From NCBI GenBank assembly GCA_000992695.1, contig LBUS01000006.1, positions 34,076 through 98,075 of the forward strand: a DNA stretch of 64,000 bases, written 5' to 3'. The number at the start of each line of letters is the position of its first letter. Position 1 is the stretch's first letter. The notes below the pieces were generated by a model. That model worked only from the letters and a program-made list of their open reading frames with translations, did not search any database and was not told the DNA's origin. This document shows positions 1 through 8,268 of the stretch, in pieces. This stretch comes from Candidatus Peregrinibacteria bacterium GW2011_GWF2_38_29 (lineage in GTDB: Bacteria; Patescibacteriota; Gracilibacteria; UBA1369; UBA12463). The translations under genes and the position numbers were made by a program.

Positions 1-51
1 GAGCTTGGAAAAACAAAAAAATTAGCTAGTTTAAAAGATTTAATAAGCTAA
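1..51 (+). CDS. C-terminal end of a probable antitoxin (partial)
   Basis: The first 51 bases read in one open frame and end ...SLKDLIS followed by TAA, one base before the start codon of the RelE-like toxin. Only 16 residues are visible, so the family cannot be named. The tight spacing and the neighbour's identity suggest the antitoxin of a type II pair. This is inference from position. Confidence 0.5.
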   Translation, partial: ELGKTKKLASLKDLIS

Positions 52-52
52 T

Positions 53-319
53 ATGCAAATCAAAGAAATTCACTATAACAGTGAATTCGTCAAACAATTC
101 TCGAGTCTTCCAAAAAATATTCAAAAAAAAGCCTACGAAAAAGAAGCTCTTTTCAGAAAAAATCTATTTCACCCATCGCTAAGGCTTCACAAATTAAAAG
201 GCAAACTCCAAGGGCTGTGGAGCATTTCAATAGACATGAAATACCGAATAATCTTCAAGCCCCTGGAAAACGGCGTAATTTTATTTATCAGCGTTGGAGT
301 GCATGCAATTTACGAATAA
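53..319 (+). CDS. RelE/ParE-family toxin
   Basis: An 88-residue basic protein of the size and pattern of RelE/YoeB-type mRNA interferases or ParE-like toxins. It has an N-terminal helical half rich in Lys, then LHKLKGKLQGLWSISID, MKYRIIFK and a final beta strand ending SVGVHAIYE. The Leu-Lys-Gly-x-Leu-x-Gly-x-Trp-Ser and Tyr-Arg-Ile segments are typical of the fold. The start lies two bases after the stop of the partial upstream frame, as in antitoxin-toxin operons. The exact target cannot be told from sequence. Confidence 0.8.
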   Translation: MQIKEIHYNSEFVKQFSSLPKNIQKKAYEKEALFRKNLFHPSLRLHKLKGKLQGLWSISIDMKYRIIFKPLENGVILFISVGVHAIYE

Positions 320-497
320 TATAAAAAATCAATATAATGAAAATCGCGTCAAAAGCTCTAAAAAAAGCTATAAAGGCTCATCTTCAAAGTCGTTAGACAA
401 AGGGATCTTCTATAAAACTGATAAAAATTGTTTCGGAATTAATTTTCCGATTGGAATAGACGCAAAAAAGCTAATTTCAAAACTAAAAAACCAATAA
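294..497 (+). CDS. small hypothetical protein (doubtful)
   Basis: A 67-residue frame that starts inside the end of the toxin gene (26-base overlap) and ends 10 bases before the next gene's stop. The protein is rich in Ser, Lys and Asn, with a slightly more protein-like end (FGINFPIGIDAKKLISKLKNQ, in part). No family is recognised. Absence of another frame in this stretch and the overlap typical of operons argue for it; biased composition argues against it. Confidence 0.3.
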   Translation: MECMQFTNNIKNQYNENRVKSSKKSYKGSSSKSLDKGIFYKTDKNCFGINFPIGIDAKKLISKLKNQ

Positions 498-507
498 AAA
501 ATATCGT

Positions 508-888
508 CTATACTAGCCTAATGCATCCCGCAATAGCACCTCTAACTTTTCTACCTCTAGAAAATAATTCGTCGCAAGCGCTTGCATAATCCACAGGCGT
601 GAATTGCGAATCGGGTTGCACTGTTACCTCTCTACCATTGTGAACAAATTTAACAACTTTCCCTTGCTCGCGAGCAAGCTTCAAAGCAAACTCTGAAACT
701 TCGCGCAAAGTACAAGCCGAAGGCAGCCTATCTCCAGTGACCAACTCCCCACCTTCTTCGCGAAAAGCTATTCTGATCATAAATTCTTGAGCAAAACCAC
801 CACCGCTAGTACAAGCTGCCTGCAATAAATCATTGTCAATCCACGAAGGAATTTGGACATCGCCATAATGAGATAAATCTATAGACAT
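508..888 (-). CDS. hypothetical protein, orphan
   Basis: A 126-residue soluble, mildly acidic protein starting MSIDLSHYGDVQIPSW. An upstream in-frame Met would add 19 residues through an AT-rich stretch that contains a promoter-like TTGCAT-18-TATTAT, so the internal ATG at 888 is preferred. It has four Cys, including one in AACTSGGG and one near the C-terminus (AGCIRLV). No domain is recognised. The gene stands alone and diverges from the orphan at 1078. Confidence 0.6.
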   Translation of the reverse strand: MSIDLSHYGDVQIPSWIDNDLLQAACTSGGGFAQEFMIRIAFREEGGELVTGDRLPSACTLREVSEFALKLAREQGKVVKFVHNGREVTVQPDSQFTPVDYASACDELFSRGRKVRGAIAGCIRLV

Positions 889-1020
889 AAAATTTTTATT
901 AATAAATAAGAAGATATAATAAGCCCTAATGATTCTATAATGCAAGACATTTGACTATAAAAGCATAAGTTGAAGAACTTAAACAAAGCACAAAAACGTT
1001 TTTCAAAACAACCATTAAAT

Positions 1021-1049
1021 TTGACGTATTCTTAAAAATACGGTATACT
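1021..1049 (+). promoter_or_regulatory. sigma-70-type promoter for the orphan at 1078
   Basis: TTGACG (1021-1026), a 17-base spacer, then TATACT (1044-1049). The -10 box lies 28 bases upstream of the ATG. Confidence 0.7.
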
Positions 1050-1077
1050 ATAAAAGTAATAATAAACTAACAAAATC

Positions 1078-1299
1078 ATGGCCTCAATAACACTAAACGT
1101 AAAGACGAAAACCGACTACCCGGACATAGATACAATAGATGCGACAGAAACAGCTATTATAAGAATACAAGATCTAACAAGAAATCCATTAGCTGTACAC
1201 ACAGGGCCTGAGGGTTGGACAATCGAAACTCCTGAAGAACTAGCCCCAAAAATAAGAAGCATTCTTGAAAGAACAAATCTAAGAATAATTGAAAATTAA
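1078..1299 (+). CDS. hypothetical protein, orphan
   Basis: A 73-residue protein (MASITLNVKTKTDYPDIDTI) of alternating hydrophilic strands and a C-terminal helix (PEELAPKIRSILERTNL). No family is recognised. It is monocistronic: its own promoter lies just upstream and the convergent tmRNA ends five bases after the stop. There is no Shine-Dalgarno; the leader reads aataaactaacaaaatc before the ATG. Confidence 0.6.
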   Translation: MASITLNVKTKTDYPDIDTIDATETAIIRIQDLTRNPLAVHTGPEGWTIETPEELAPKIRSILERTNLRIIEN

Positions 1300-1304
1300 T
1301 TTTT

Positions 1305-1712
1305 TGGTGGAGATGCCGGGAGTCGAACCCGGGTCCAAAAAGCCACATCTCAAGCGCCTACAATCTTAGTTCGTTTGTTTTGCGCTAAATTGGATTAAAA
1401 GCGAACAAAAACCCAAAATAGCGGACTGATATTTTTTCGACGTGCAGTATTCAGTTCTAAATTCGCACGCTTATCCTAAAAATTGTCGCCTTATCGCATC
1501 TATTAGGCATCAACGCGTAAGACGTTACCCGAAAAATTCAGGCAATTAGGCAAGGGCCAAAGCTGGTGCAAAAGCACGAGCAGCTCTAACGAATGCCATT
1601 TCATTTGCATTTTCTGCATTTGTTTTGCGCCAGACGGATATACGGGCGGACTAGCGCGACGCCCGGATTGCAACTTGAAAAGTAAAGCTTCCTGTCGAAT
1701 CCTGTCATCCCC
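1305..1712 (-). ncRNA. ssrA: tmRNA (transfer-messenger RNA)
   Basis: The 5' end on the minus strand reads GGGGATGACAGGATTCGACA, the hallmark tmRNA start. The 3' end has a T-arm (GGGTTCGACTCCC), the acceptor strand CATCTCC and an encoded CCA at 1307-1305. GGGGAUG pairs with CAUCUCC over seven base pairs with one G-U pair. Between them, a frame rich in Ala and Asn codons (about 1630-1546) runs through AENANEMAF and RAARAF and ends APALALA-stop, a plausible proteolysis tag with a hydrophobic Ala/Leu end. The resume codon is not certain. Length about 408 nt, one-piece form. It rescues ribosomes stalled on broken mRNAs. Confidence 0.95.
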
Positions 1713-1787
1713 ATTTGTCAAAAAACTATCTAAAAATCTTTACAGCAAATAAAATGTTATAACAAAAATTACTTTACGTCAAGGCTA

Positions 1788-2348
1788 CTAAAATCTATCA
1801 AAATCATCACGATCTTCAAGATCATCCAAATCATCAAACGAGCCATTGTCCACGCCACCATTAATAACCGGCAAACTTCCCAAGCATTTCAAAAGATCGC
1901 CCCTAACACCAGAAACATCTCCTTTAAGAACTAAAAAAGCTTTAAGCTTATTATACAAATCAACACATTGGCGCTCCAAAGGCGTCATGCTGTCCCCCTT
2001 AGCAAGAATCGGAGCCATATATTGATCAAGCGCAGACGTATCAACAGGCTGACCGCCATTGCCTTCTATGCCGGGAATACGTACGGTTCTTTGATTTAAA
2101 GTAGCATTCAAATCTCCCATCGCACCAGCAAGATCTTCCGGACTTTTCATCTCACCCTTTTTATACTTATTCCATAAAACAGACCCGGGTACAATAATCC
2201 CCGATAAAGCCAAAAGACCTATTATGGCTACTCCCGCTATAACAACACCGCGAAATACCTTAAAACCAGTAGGAAGCTCATCCCTTCGATCAAGCCCGGA
2301 AAAATGTTCGCCACATCCCCTATTGCGCCAACGTTGAATAAGTCCCAT
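1788..2348 (-). CDS. single-pass membrane protein, hypothetical
   Basis: A 186-residue protein with a basic N-terminus (QRWRNRG), one membrane segment at about residues 30-52 (VVIAGVAIIGLLALSGIIVP), a middle domain with one Cys pair (RQCVDLYN and LLKCLGSL) and a strongly acidic tail ending DDLEDRDDFDRF. This predicts a short cytoplasmic head and an outside domain. No known family is recognised. The gene lies between tmRNA and mfd on the same strand as both. Confidence 0.6.
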   Translation of the reverse strand: MGLIQRWRNRGCGEHFSGLDRRDELPTGFKVFRGVVIAGVAIIGLLALSGIIVPGSVLWNKYKKGEMKSPEDLAGAMGDLNATLNQRTVRIPGIEGNGGQPVDTSALDQYMAPILAKGDSMTPLERQCVDLYNKLKAFLVLKGDVSGVRGDLLKCLGSLPVINGGVDNGSFDDLDDLEDRDDFDRF

Positions 2349-2411
2349 ATGGTAATTGTTAATATTTAAGATTTAATATTAACGCCTATATTTAGAATAA
2401 AACAAGGGCAA

Positions 2412-2478
2412 ATCAAACCCCGTCGTTCGAATTTGGAATTTGTTTTGGATTTTGAATTTCGGGTTTCGGATTTGGCGC
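2412..2478 (-). repeat. dispersed A-rich repeat forming the mfd 3' end
   Basis: On the coding strand this stretch reads AAATCCGAAACCCGAAATTC followed by AAAATCCAAAACAAATTCC, a low-complexity repeat related to the copies at 39301-39358. It supplies the last codons and the stop of mfd. Confidence 0.6.
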
Positions 2479-5400
2479 AGGGTTCGCAACATCCGCTCCC
2501 GTAGCCGCACTCAACAAAACCTTACCCAATTTTATCAAACATTCTTTTAATTCTTCGGGCCAATCCATACCCAAATCTTTAATCAAAACGCGCAATTTAC
2601 TTCCGGAAATTTGCCATTTTGGATTGTAATTCAACAAGCTCGCAATGTTCCCAGCCTTCACTTTATCCGACATATAAAGCACAATTTCCTGCTTCCCGCC
2701 GTGCATATTTTCAGTTTTCAAATTCACAATTCCCGCCTGTTTTGCATATAATTTCAACTCTATAATTTTAAATAAATTCAAAACTTCACGCGGCATTTGC
2801 CCATATTCTTCAACAACATCGTCTTTGATTTCACCGACGTACTGCAACGTATCCGCCGCAGACATTCTCTGATAAATATTAATTTTATCCTTTGAACTAA
2901 CGATATAATTATCAGGTATGAAAGCTGTTAATGGCAATTCAACAGACACTTCCGGAATCTCATCTTTATTATCAGTTGTGCGACCCGCTTTCAAATCTTC
3001 AACCGCCTTATTCAGCATACGAATAAACAAACTCACGCCAACAACGTTCACAACTCCATGCTGATTAACGCCCAAAATATCACCGGCACCGCGAATCTCC
3101 AAATCCTTCATCGCAATCTGAAAACCGCTGCCCAAATCAGAAGCCTCGACAATCGCTTTTAACCTTCTTTTTGCGTCGAGTGGCAATCTCTGCCCATGAT
3201 ACATAAAGTAAGCGTAAGCTTGTGTCCTGCTACGTCCCACACGCCCTCGCAATTGATACAACTGTGACAACCCAAACTTCTCCGCATGATTCACAATCAA
3301 AGTATTCGCGCTCGCCAAATCAATTCCATTTTCGATAATCGTAGAAGTAACAAGAACGTCATATTTATGATCTTTAAAATCAATAATTCTCTCCTCCAAT
3401 TCGTCACTATTTAATTTTCCATGTGAAACAATAAATCTCGCTTCCGGAACAAGCGATCGTAATTTATCCGCCATTCCATCAATTGTCTGAACTCTATTAT
3501 GCAAAAAATACATCTGCCCTCCGCGCTTAACTTCCGCCAAAATTGCCTCGCGAATTAATGTCATAGAAAACTGTCTAACCTCTGTAATAACAGGCAAACG
3601 TCCAGGCGGTGGAGTTGTAATTGTCACAATATCGCGCAGTTTATTCAAAGCAATGTTCAAAGTTCTTGGAATTGGCGTCGCAGTCAAAACAAGAATATCC
3701 ATTTCCGTGCGCAATTTTTTCAAAGCCTCTTTTTGTTTAACCCCAAACCTCTGCTCTTCATCAACAACAAGCAAGCCAAGGTTTTTAAATTTAATATCCG
3801 GCTGAAGAAGCCTATGTGTTCCAATGACGATATCCAACTCCCCTTTCTCAAGTTTTTTAACAATCACGTCCTGCTCTTTCTTAGTCTTAAATCTGCTCAA
3901 CATATCAATCCTCACTCCAAATTCATCCATGCGTTTTGTAAAAGACCTATAGTGCTGATCTGCCAAAATCGTAATCGGAGAAATAAGCGCAACCTGTTTT
4001 CCGCTTCTAACAGCCTTAAACGCCGCACGCATCGCAACCTCGGTTTTTCCAAATCCAACATCTCCACAAACAAGCAAATCCATTGGCTCCGGAGATTCCA
4101 TTTTTTTCTTAACTTCTTCAAAAGCCTTAATTTGTCCAGGCGTTGCTTCATATGGAAATTTTTCTTCAAACCGTGCTTGGGCCTCATCATCAATTTTAAA
4201 TTTGATTCCATGCGCGACTCTTCTGGACGCATAAAGTTGCAATAATTCTTTCGCAATCGATTCGGTTTCTTTCTTAACTTTATTCGTTATATTCGTCCAC
4301 TCAACAGACCCAAGACGCGTCAATTTCGGCATCAAATCGCTCGATCCAATATATTTACTAACCTTGTCCGACTGATCAATTGGGACAAAAAGCTTATCGT
4401 TTTCCGCATATCCAAGAACTAAATATTCACGCGTGATTCCTTCAATTGTTTTTTGATCAAGCCCCAAGAATTTCGCAATACCGTGATCCGCATGCACAAC
4501 AAAGTCCCCGGGTTTAAGCCCGGTTAAAAAGTCCAAAATAACTTTCTGAGAAATGGCTTTTTTCTTCGCATCCCTAATAATCGAAATTTCTTTATCCGTA
4601 ATAAGAGCCAACTTTAAAGTGGGATTTTGGAACGCATAAGGAAAATTATCCTCTCTGGCAACATCAACAAAGGTAATTCTGCCTGAATCTTTATCAAAAG
4701 AGTCAACCTTATCCGAAAAATCCAATTTATACTCGTTAAATATATTTCGAAGCTCGTCTTTATTTTTCGTAAAAATCAAAATCTGCCAACCGCTCTCCCT
4801 TTTATCACGCAAATCTGTCGTAAACTCAAAGGTATCACGATATTTTGTAATACTTAAATAATGCAAACGCGAATGATTGGCTGTATCTTCATGAAAAGGC
4901 GTAAATTTCAAATATTGATTATCTCCAAAAAGACTATTGGACATTTCATTATATTCATCAAAAAAATCGTCCGGGATATCAAGCTCATCCTCAATAACAA
5001 AAGTATTTTTATCGATATAATCGGTTATAGAAACCGTATAGCCACTCGAAATAATCGGATAAATTTCAACCGAATTTACATTTTTTTCGTTCTCGCAAGA
5101 AATAGGTTTTAATAAATTTATTTTTCCAATTTTATCAAAATCAATTTCAATATTAACAAGGCTCTCGCTATTAATAGGCCAAACCGTCATATTGCCGCCG
5201 CTCTTAAAATACTGCCCTTGTTTTAAAGTTTGCATATCGTCACCAACCTCATAGCCAATATCAATCAACCTCTCAAAGGTTTTAACCATATCGACCTCCT
5301 CTCTGGAAGTAATTTTAAAAACACCACCCCTAATAACCCCGGGTGCAGGAAAACTTTTCATCAAAAAATAATAAGGAACAATTATAAAATTATTAACCTT

Positions 5401-5766
5401 GGAAACTATTTTTGATAAAAATCTAGAAATATTAATAGCATCACTACGCTGTCCATTAAAAACACCGTCCTTCTGGGCAAAAGAATCAGAACTGTACATC
5501 GGGGCATCAACAGAAACAGCATTAACCCCACCGAGCCTCTCAAGCTCTTTGTGGACAATATCCCTTTCAATACAATTATCAGTAATCCATAAAAAGGTTT
5601 TCGGCAAACCGTCAGTGTTCTCGATAAAATCAAGAGCAACAAGCGCTTTTGAAGTATGTCCATTCGCTCCGGAAACAATCAAATTGCCGTTTTTTTTGAA
5701 CGACTCAATAACGCCATTATGTAATGGATACGTAAAATGCGTAACGAAAGAGTTTTGCTTAATCAC
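2413..5766 (-). CDS. mfd: transcription-repair coupling factor Mfd
   Basis: 1117 residues, normal for Mfd, the ATP-driven translocase that removes stalled RNA polymerase and recruits UvrA. Visible parts: a UvrB-like N-terminal region, the RNA polymerase interaction domain near residue 415 (LKPGDFVVHADHGIAKFLGL), Walker A near 569 (CGDVGFGKTE), the DEEQRFGV box near 670, the helicase VI motif QLYQLRGRVGRS near 843, and the C-terminal TRCF domain. The start is GTG at 5766; no ATG is near. The last 20 or so residues (NPAPNPKPEIQNPKQI and on) come from an A-rich dispersed repeat and are not part of the family. Confidence 0.97.
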   Translation of the reverse strand: MIKQNSFVTHFTYPLHNGVIESFKKNGNLIVSGANGHTSKALVALDFIENTDGLPKTFLWITDNCIERDIVHKELERLGGVNAVSVDAPMYSSDSFAQKDGVFNGQRSDAINISRFLSKIVSKVNNFIIVPYYFLMKSFPAPGVIRGGVFKITSREEVDMVKTFERLIDIGYEVGDDMQTLKQGQYFKSGGNMTVWPINSESLVNIEIDFDKIGKINLLKPISCENEKNVNSVEIYPIISSGYTVSITDYIDKNTFVIEDELDIPDDFFDEYNEMSNSLFGDNQYLKFTPFHEDTANHSRLHYLSITKYRDTFEFTTDLRDKRESGWQILIFTKNKDELRNIFNEYKLDFSDKVDSFDKDSGRITFVDVAREDNFPYAFQNPTLKLALITDKEISIIRDAKKKAISQKVILDFLTGLKPGDFVVHADHGIAKFLGLDQKTIEGITREYLVLGYAENDKLFVPIDQSDKVSKYIGSSDLMPKLTRLGSVEWTNITNKVKKETESIAKELLQLYASRRVAHGIKFKIDDEAQARFEEKFPYEATPGQIKAFEEVKKKMESPEPMDLLVCGDVGFGKTEVAMRAAFKAVRSGKQVALISPITILADQHYRSFTKRMDEFGVRIDMLSRFKTKKEQDVIVKKLEKGELDIVIGTHRLLQPDIKFKNLGLLVVDEEQRFGVKQKEALKKLRTEMDILVLTATPIPRTLNIALNKLRDIVTITTPPPGRLPVITEVRQFSMTLIREAILAEVKRGGQMYFLHNRVQTIDGMADKLRSLVPEARFIVSHGKLNSDELEERIIDFKDHKYDVLVTSTIIENGIDLASANTLIVNHAEKFGLSQLYQLRGRVGRSRTQAYAYFMYHGQRLPLDAKRRLKAIVEASDLGSGFQIAMKDLEIRGAGDILGVNQHGVVNVVGVSLFIRMLNKAVEDLKAGRTTDNKDEIPEVSVELPLTAFIPDNYIVSSKDKINIYQRMSAADTLQYVGEIKDDVVEEYGQMPREVLNLFKIIELKLYAKQAGIVNLKTENMHGGKQEIVLYMSDKVKAGNIASLLNYNPKWQISGSKLRVLIKDLGMDWPEELKECLIKLGKVLLSAATGADVANPAPNPKPEIQNPKQIPNSNDGV

Positions 5767-5813
5767 TTACTAAATAACTTTAAATTTTAACTTGTGGATT
5801 TGAGTTTTGCCTT

Positions 5814-6920
5814 TTAAATTTTGAGCGGCATGATGATGTATGTATAATCCGCATTCTTTTGTGGCCTAACAACAACAGGAGAAAGTTTATCATTTATCTC
5901 CAAGCACACCTTATCTTCACCTAAAACAGGCAAAACGTCAAGTAGATACTGTGCGTTAAAGGCGATTTTGTTATTTTCACCCTCAATTGTGACTGAAATT
6001 TCAGCCTTTTCTTCACCAACCTTAGTTTCTTCCGTGGAAATCATCATCTTCCCATCGTTTGTAACGGAAATCTTAACACTATTACTATCTTCTTTTGCGA
6101 ACAAGCTAACTCTCTTCATAGCCAATTCAAGGTCCGCCGTAGATGTTAAAATTTTAGTTTTACTTGTTTTTGGAATAATCCTTTCGTAATCAGGGAATTT
6201 ACCCTCAATAAGCCTCGAAGTAAGCTCAATTGCGCCTATGGCAAATAAAATTTGGTTCTTACTAATCGTAATATCAACATCGCCCGCTGCTTTAGAAAGA
6301 AGTTTGCTTAATTCAAAAGCCGTTCTGGCAGGGACAATACACTCAACCCTAGCGGCGTCTTTATCTTTTTTTGTAGAAATTTTTCTCTCGGAAAGCCTAT
6401 AGCTATCAGTTGCAACAAGTTTTAAAGCGTCTTTATCAAATAAAAAATACACACCAGATAAAACCGGCCTTGATGTGTTAAGTGAAGCCGAAAAAACAAC
6501 TTGATTTAAGGCTTTTTCGAGCTCTTTCGCTGGTATAGATAATGTGTGATCTTTTTCAGTTTTCGGGATAAGTGGAAATTCGTCTGAATGAATGCCTTTA
6601 ATCTTTGTTTGTGAACTTGAAGATTTAATCGCAAGAGTTAGATTGTCGAGAACGCTTAATTCAACTTTCTCGTCTGGTAATAAAGATATGTAATTTGTAA
6701 AAAGTTTAGCCGGAACAGTCATAGAGCCTTCATTTCTAACGTCTGTTTGAAGGTGATATTTAATTGCAATTTCAAGATTTGTAGCTGCAAAAAACATCTC
6801 CTTACCTTCTGTTTTTATCAATATATTGTTTAAAACAGGCAAAACAACGTTCTGGCTTACAGCCTTACTAACAATATTAAGGGCATTTAAAAGCTCCTTC
6901 TGGTTACAAAAGACCTTCAT
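5814..6920 (-). CDS. dnaN: DNA polymerase III beta subunit (sliding clamp)
   Basis: 368 residues, full length for the ring-shaped clamp that tethers the replicative polymerase to DNA. The three repeated clamp domains can be followed, with typical segments VVLPVLNNILIKTEG, NTSRPVLSGVYFLF and the C-terminal YTYIIMPLKI. ATG start at 6920. It is followed at 47 bases by mfd on the same strand. A promoter TTGTTT-16-TATAAT lies 30-57 bases upstream. dnaA is not next to it in this window. Confidence 0.95.
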   Translation of the reverse strand: MKVFCNQKELLNALNIVSKAVSQNVVLPVLNNILIKTEGKEMFFAATNLEIAIKYHLQTDVRNEGSMTVPAKLFTNYISLLPDEKVELSVLDNLTLAIKSSSSQTKIKGIHSDEFPLIPKTEKDHTLSIPAKELEKALNQVVFSASLNTSRPVLSGVYFLFDKDALKLVATDSYRLSERKISTKKDKDAARVECIVPARTAFELSKLLSKAAGDVDITISKNQILFAIGAIELTSRLIEGKFPDYERIIPKTSKTKILTSTADLELAMKRVSLFAKEDSNSVKISVTNDGKMMISTEETKVGEEKAEISVTIEGENNKIAFNAQYLLDVLPVLGEDKVCLEINDKLSPVVVRPQKNADYTYIIMPLKI

Positions 6921-6949
6921 AATTATAAGTGGTTATTTCTTTAAATTAA

Positions 6950-6977
6950 ATTATACAGATTAACCCATATTAAACAA
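6950..6977 (-). promoter_or_regulatory. promoter of dnaN
   Basis: On the minus strand TTGTTT (6977-6972), a 16-base spacer, then TATAAT (6955-6950), 30 bases before the dnaN ATG. It sits in a very AT-rich intergenic stretch (6921-7120). Confidence 0.55.
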
Positions 6978-7159
6978 TATAAAGTTAATTAATTAAATTA
7001 TTATTAATAAAGGGTAAAAAGTTATAAACAAACTTTAAACAATAAATCTAATTAAAAGACCCTAAAAACAAAAGAAGACAATATGATTAATTTTTTTATT
7101 CAACAGTAAAAGTGTAAAATATGGTAAAACTTGTTTATAAATATTTTTTAAAACGTCAT

Positions 7160-7531
7160 ATGAGAAAACTTTTGAACATATCACTACTGACTTTTGCACT
7201 TTTTCTTCAGGGGTGTGTAGTGAGCAATCCTGTGTATGATAATTTTGCGAAATGTGTGACAAGTAAAAATACAAAAATATACGGGACTTACTGGTGTCAC
7301 AACTGTACAAAGCAAAAAAAACTATTCGCAGAAGCTTTTCAATATATAGATTATATCGAGTGTGATCCGGGGGGTGAAAGAGCGCAACCGGAAGTTTGTC
7401 TTAAAAAAGGGATTCAAGCTTATCCGACGTGGGAGTTTTCAGATGGGAGTAGGGTTGAAGGGGTAATGCCGCTCGAAAAAATAGCGGAAAAAACAAATTG
7501 CAAGCTTGAAGATGAGGGTGTGGTAAAATAA
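7160..7531 (+). CDS. thioredoxin-like lipoprotein
   Basis: A 123-residue exported protein. It starts MRKLLNISLLTFALFLQGC, a signal peptide with lipobox LQGC, so it is probably lipid-anchored outside the membrane. The mature part is a thioredoxin fold with active site YWCHNC, then CDPGG and the cis-Pro segment GIQAYPTWEF, most like the thioredoxin domain fused to VKOR proteins. An in-frame Met 13 codons upstream is less likely because it would spoil the signal peptide. It is 9 bases from the CcdA-like gene, its likely electron partner. Confidence 0.85.
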   Translation: MRKLLNISLLTFALFLQGCVVSNPVYDNFAKCVTSKNTKIYGTYWCHNCTKQKKLFAEAFQYIDYIECDPGGERAQPEVCLKKGIQAYPTWEFSDGSRVEGVMPLEKIAEKTNCKLEDEGVVK

Positions 7532-7540
7532 TAAATAAAA

Positions 7541-8230
7541 ATGGAAGAGGTAAAATTTTTAACAGTACTTATAACAGCATTAATTGATTCAATCAACCCA
7601 TGTGCAATTGGGGTGCTTGTGATACTTGCAACCGCAATACTTTCTTTATATGAGAATAAAAGAAAATTAATTGCGATTGGGTTTGTTTACATTGGAGCGG
7701 TTTACGTGTCTTATTTGCTCGCAGGACTCGGGCTTGTTTATTTCTTATATAAGATAAAAATATCGAACTTTATAGGCATTGCAGTGGCGGTCGTGGTTAT
7801 TATTTTAGGGTTGATCGAGATGAAGGATTATTTTTGGTACGGGAAAGGTTTTTCGTTGAAAATTTCGGAATCGAAAATGCAAAAAATTAAAAAATACACA
7901 GAGAATATAACGGTTGTGGGCGCGATCATTCTCGGGTTTTTTGTTTCAGCGGTGGAGTTGCCTTGCACGGGCGGACCGTATCTTGCAATAACAACGATTT
8001 TATCGAAGAACTTCAACCCAACAGCATTTTATTACCTGCTTTTTTACAACTTTATTTTTGTATTACCTTTAATAGTTATAATTCTCGCGGTTTATATTGG
8101 AGTTTCTGCGGCGCAAGTGGCTAACTGGAAAAATAAAAATAAAGCCGTGATGAGGCTCGTGACTGGTGTCGTTATGGTTGCGCTTGGTGTAGCGCTGTTC
8201 TTGAATGCGATAGGTTACATTTACCTTTAA
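7541..8230 (+). CDS. CcdA/DsbD-type transmembrane thiol transporter
   Basis: 229 residues with six or more predicted membrane helices. Two motifs carry the redox Cys pair of this family: SINPCAIG near residue 20 and ELPCTGGPY near residue 143. Family members move reducing power from cytoplasmic thioredoxin across the membrane to outside thiol proteins. The gene directly upstream encodes an exported CxxC thioredoxin, its probable acceptor. No Shine-Dalgarno precedes the ATG. Confidence 0.9.
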   Translation: MEEVKFLTVLITALIDSINPCAIGVLVILATAILSLYENKRKLIAIGFVYIGAVYVSYLLAGLGLVYFLYKIKISNFIGIAVAVVVIILGLIEMKDYFWYGKGFSLKISESKMQKIKKYTENITVVGAIILGFFVSAVELPCTGGPYLAITTILSKNFNPTAFYYLLFYNFIFVLPLIVIILAVYIGVSAAQVANWKNKNKAVMRLVTGVVMVALGVALFLNAIGYIYL

Positions 8231-8268
8231 AGTCTGATATAATAAATATCCGAACGTAAATATACAAT

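Noticed and set aside
1503..1721. 72-codon frame on the minus strand inside the tmRNA
   Set aside because: tmRNA ends and acceptor pairing are clear, so this frame is accidental.
3733..4245. 170-codon plus-strand frame within mfd
   Set aside because: It is antisense to the conserved helicase region of mfd, with protein text that resembles no family.
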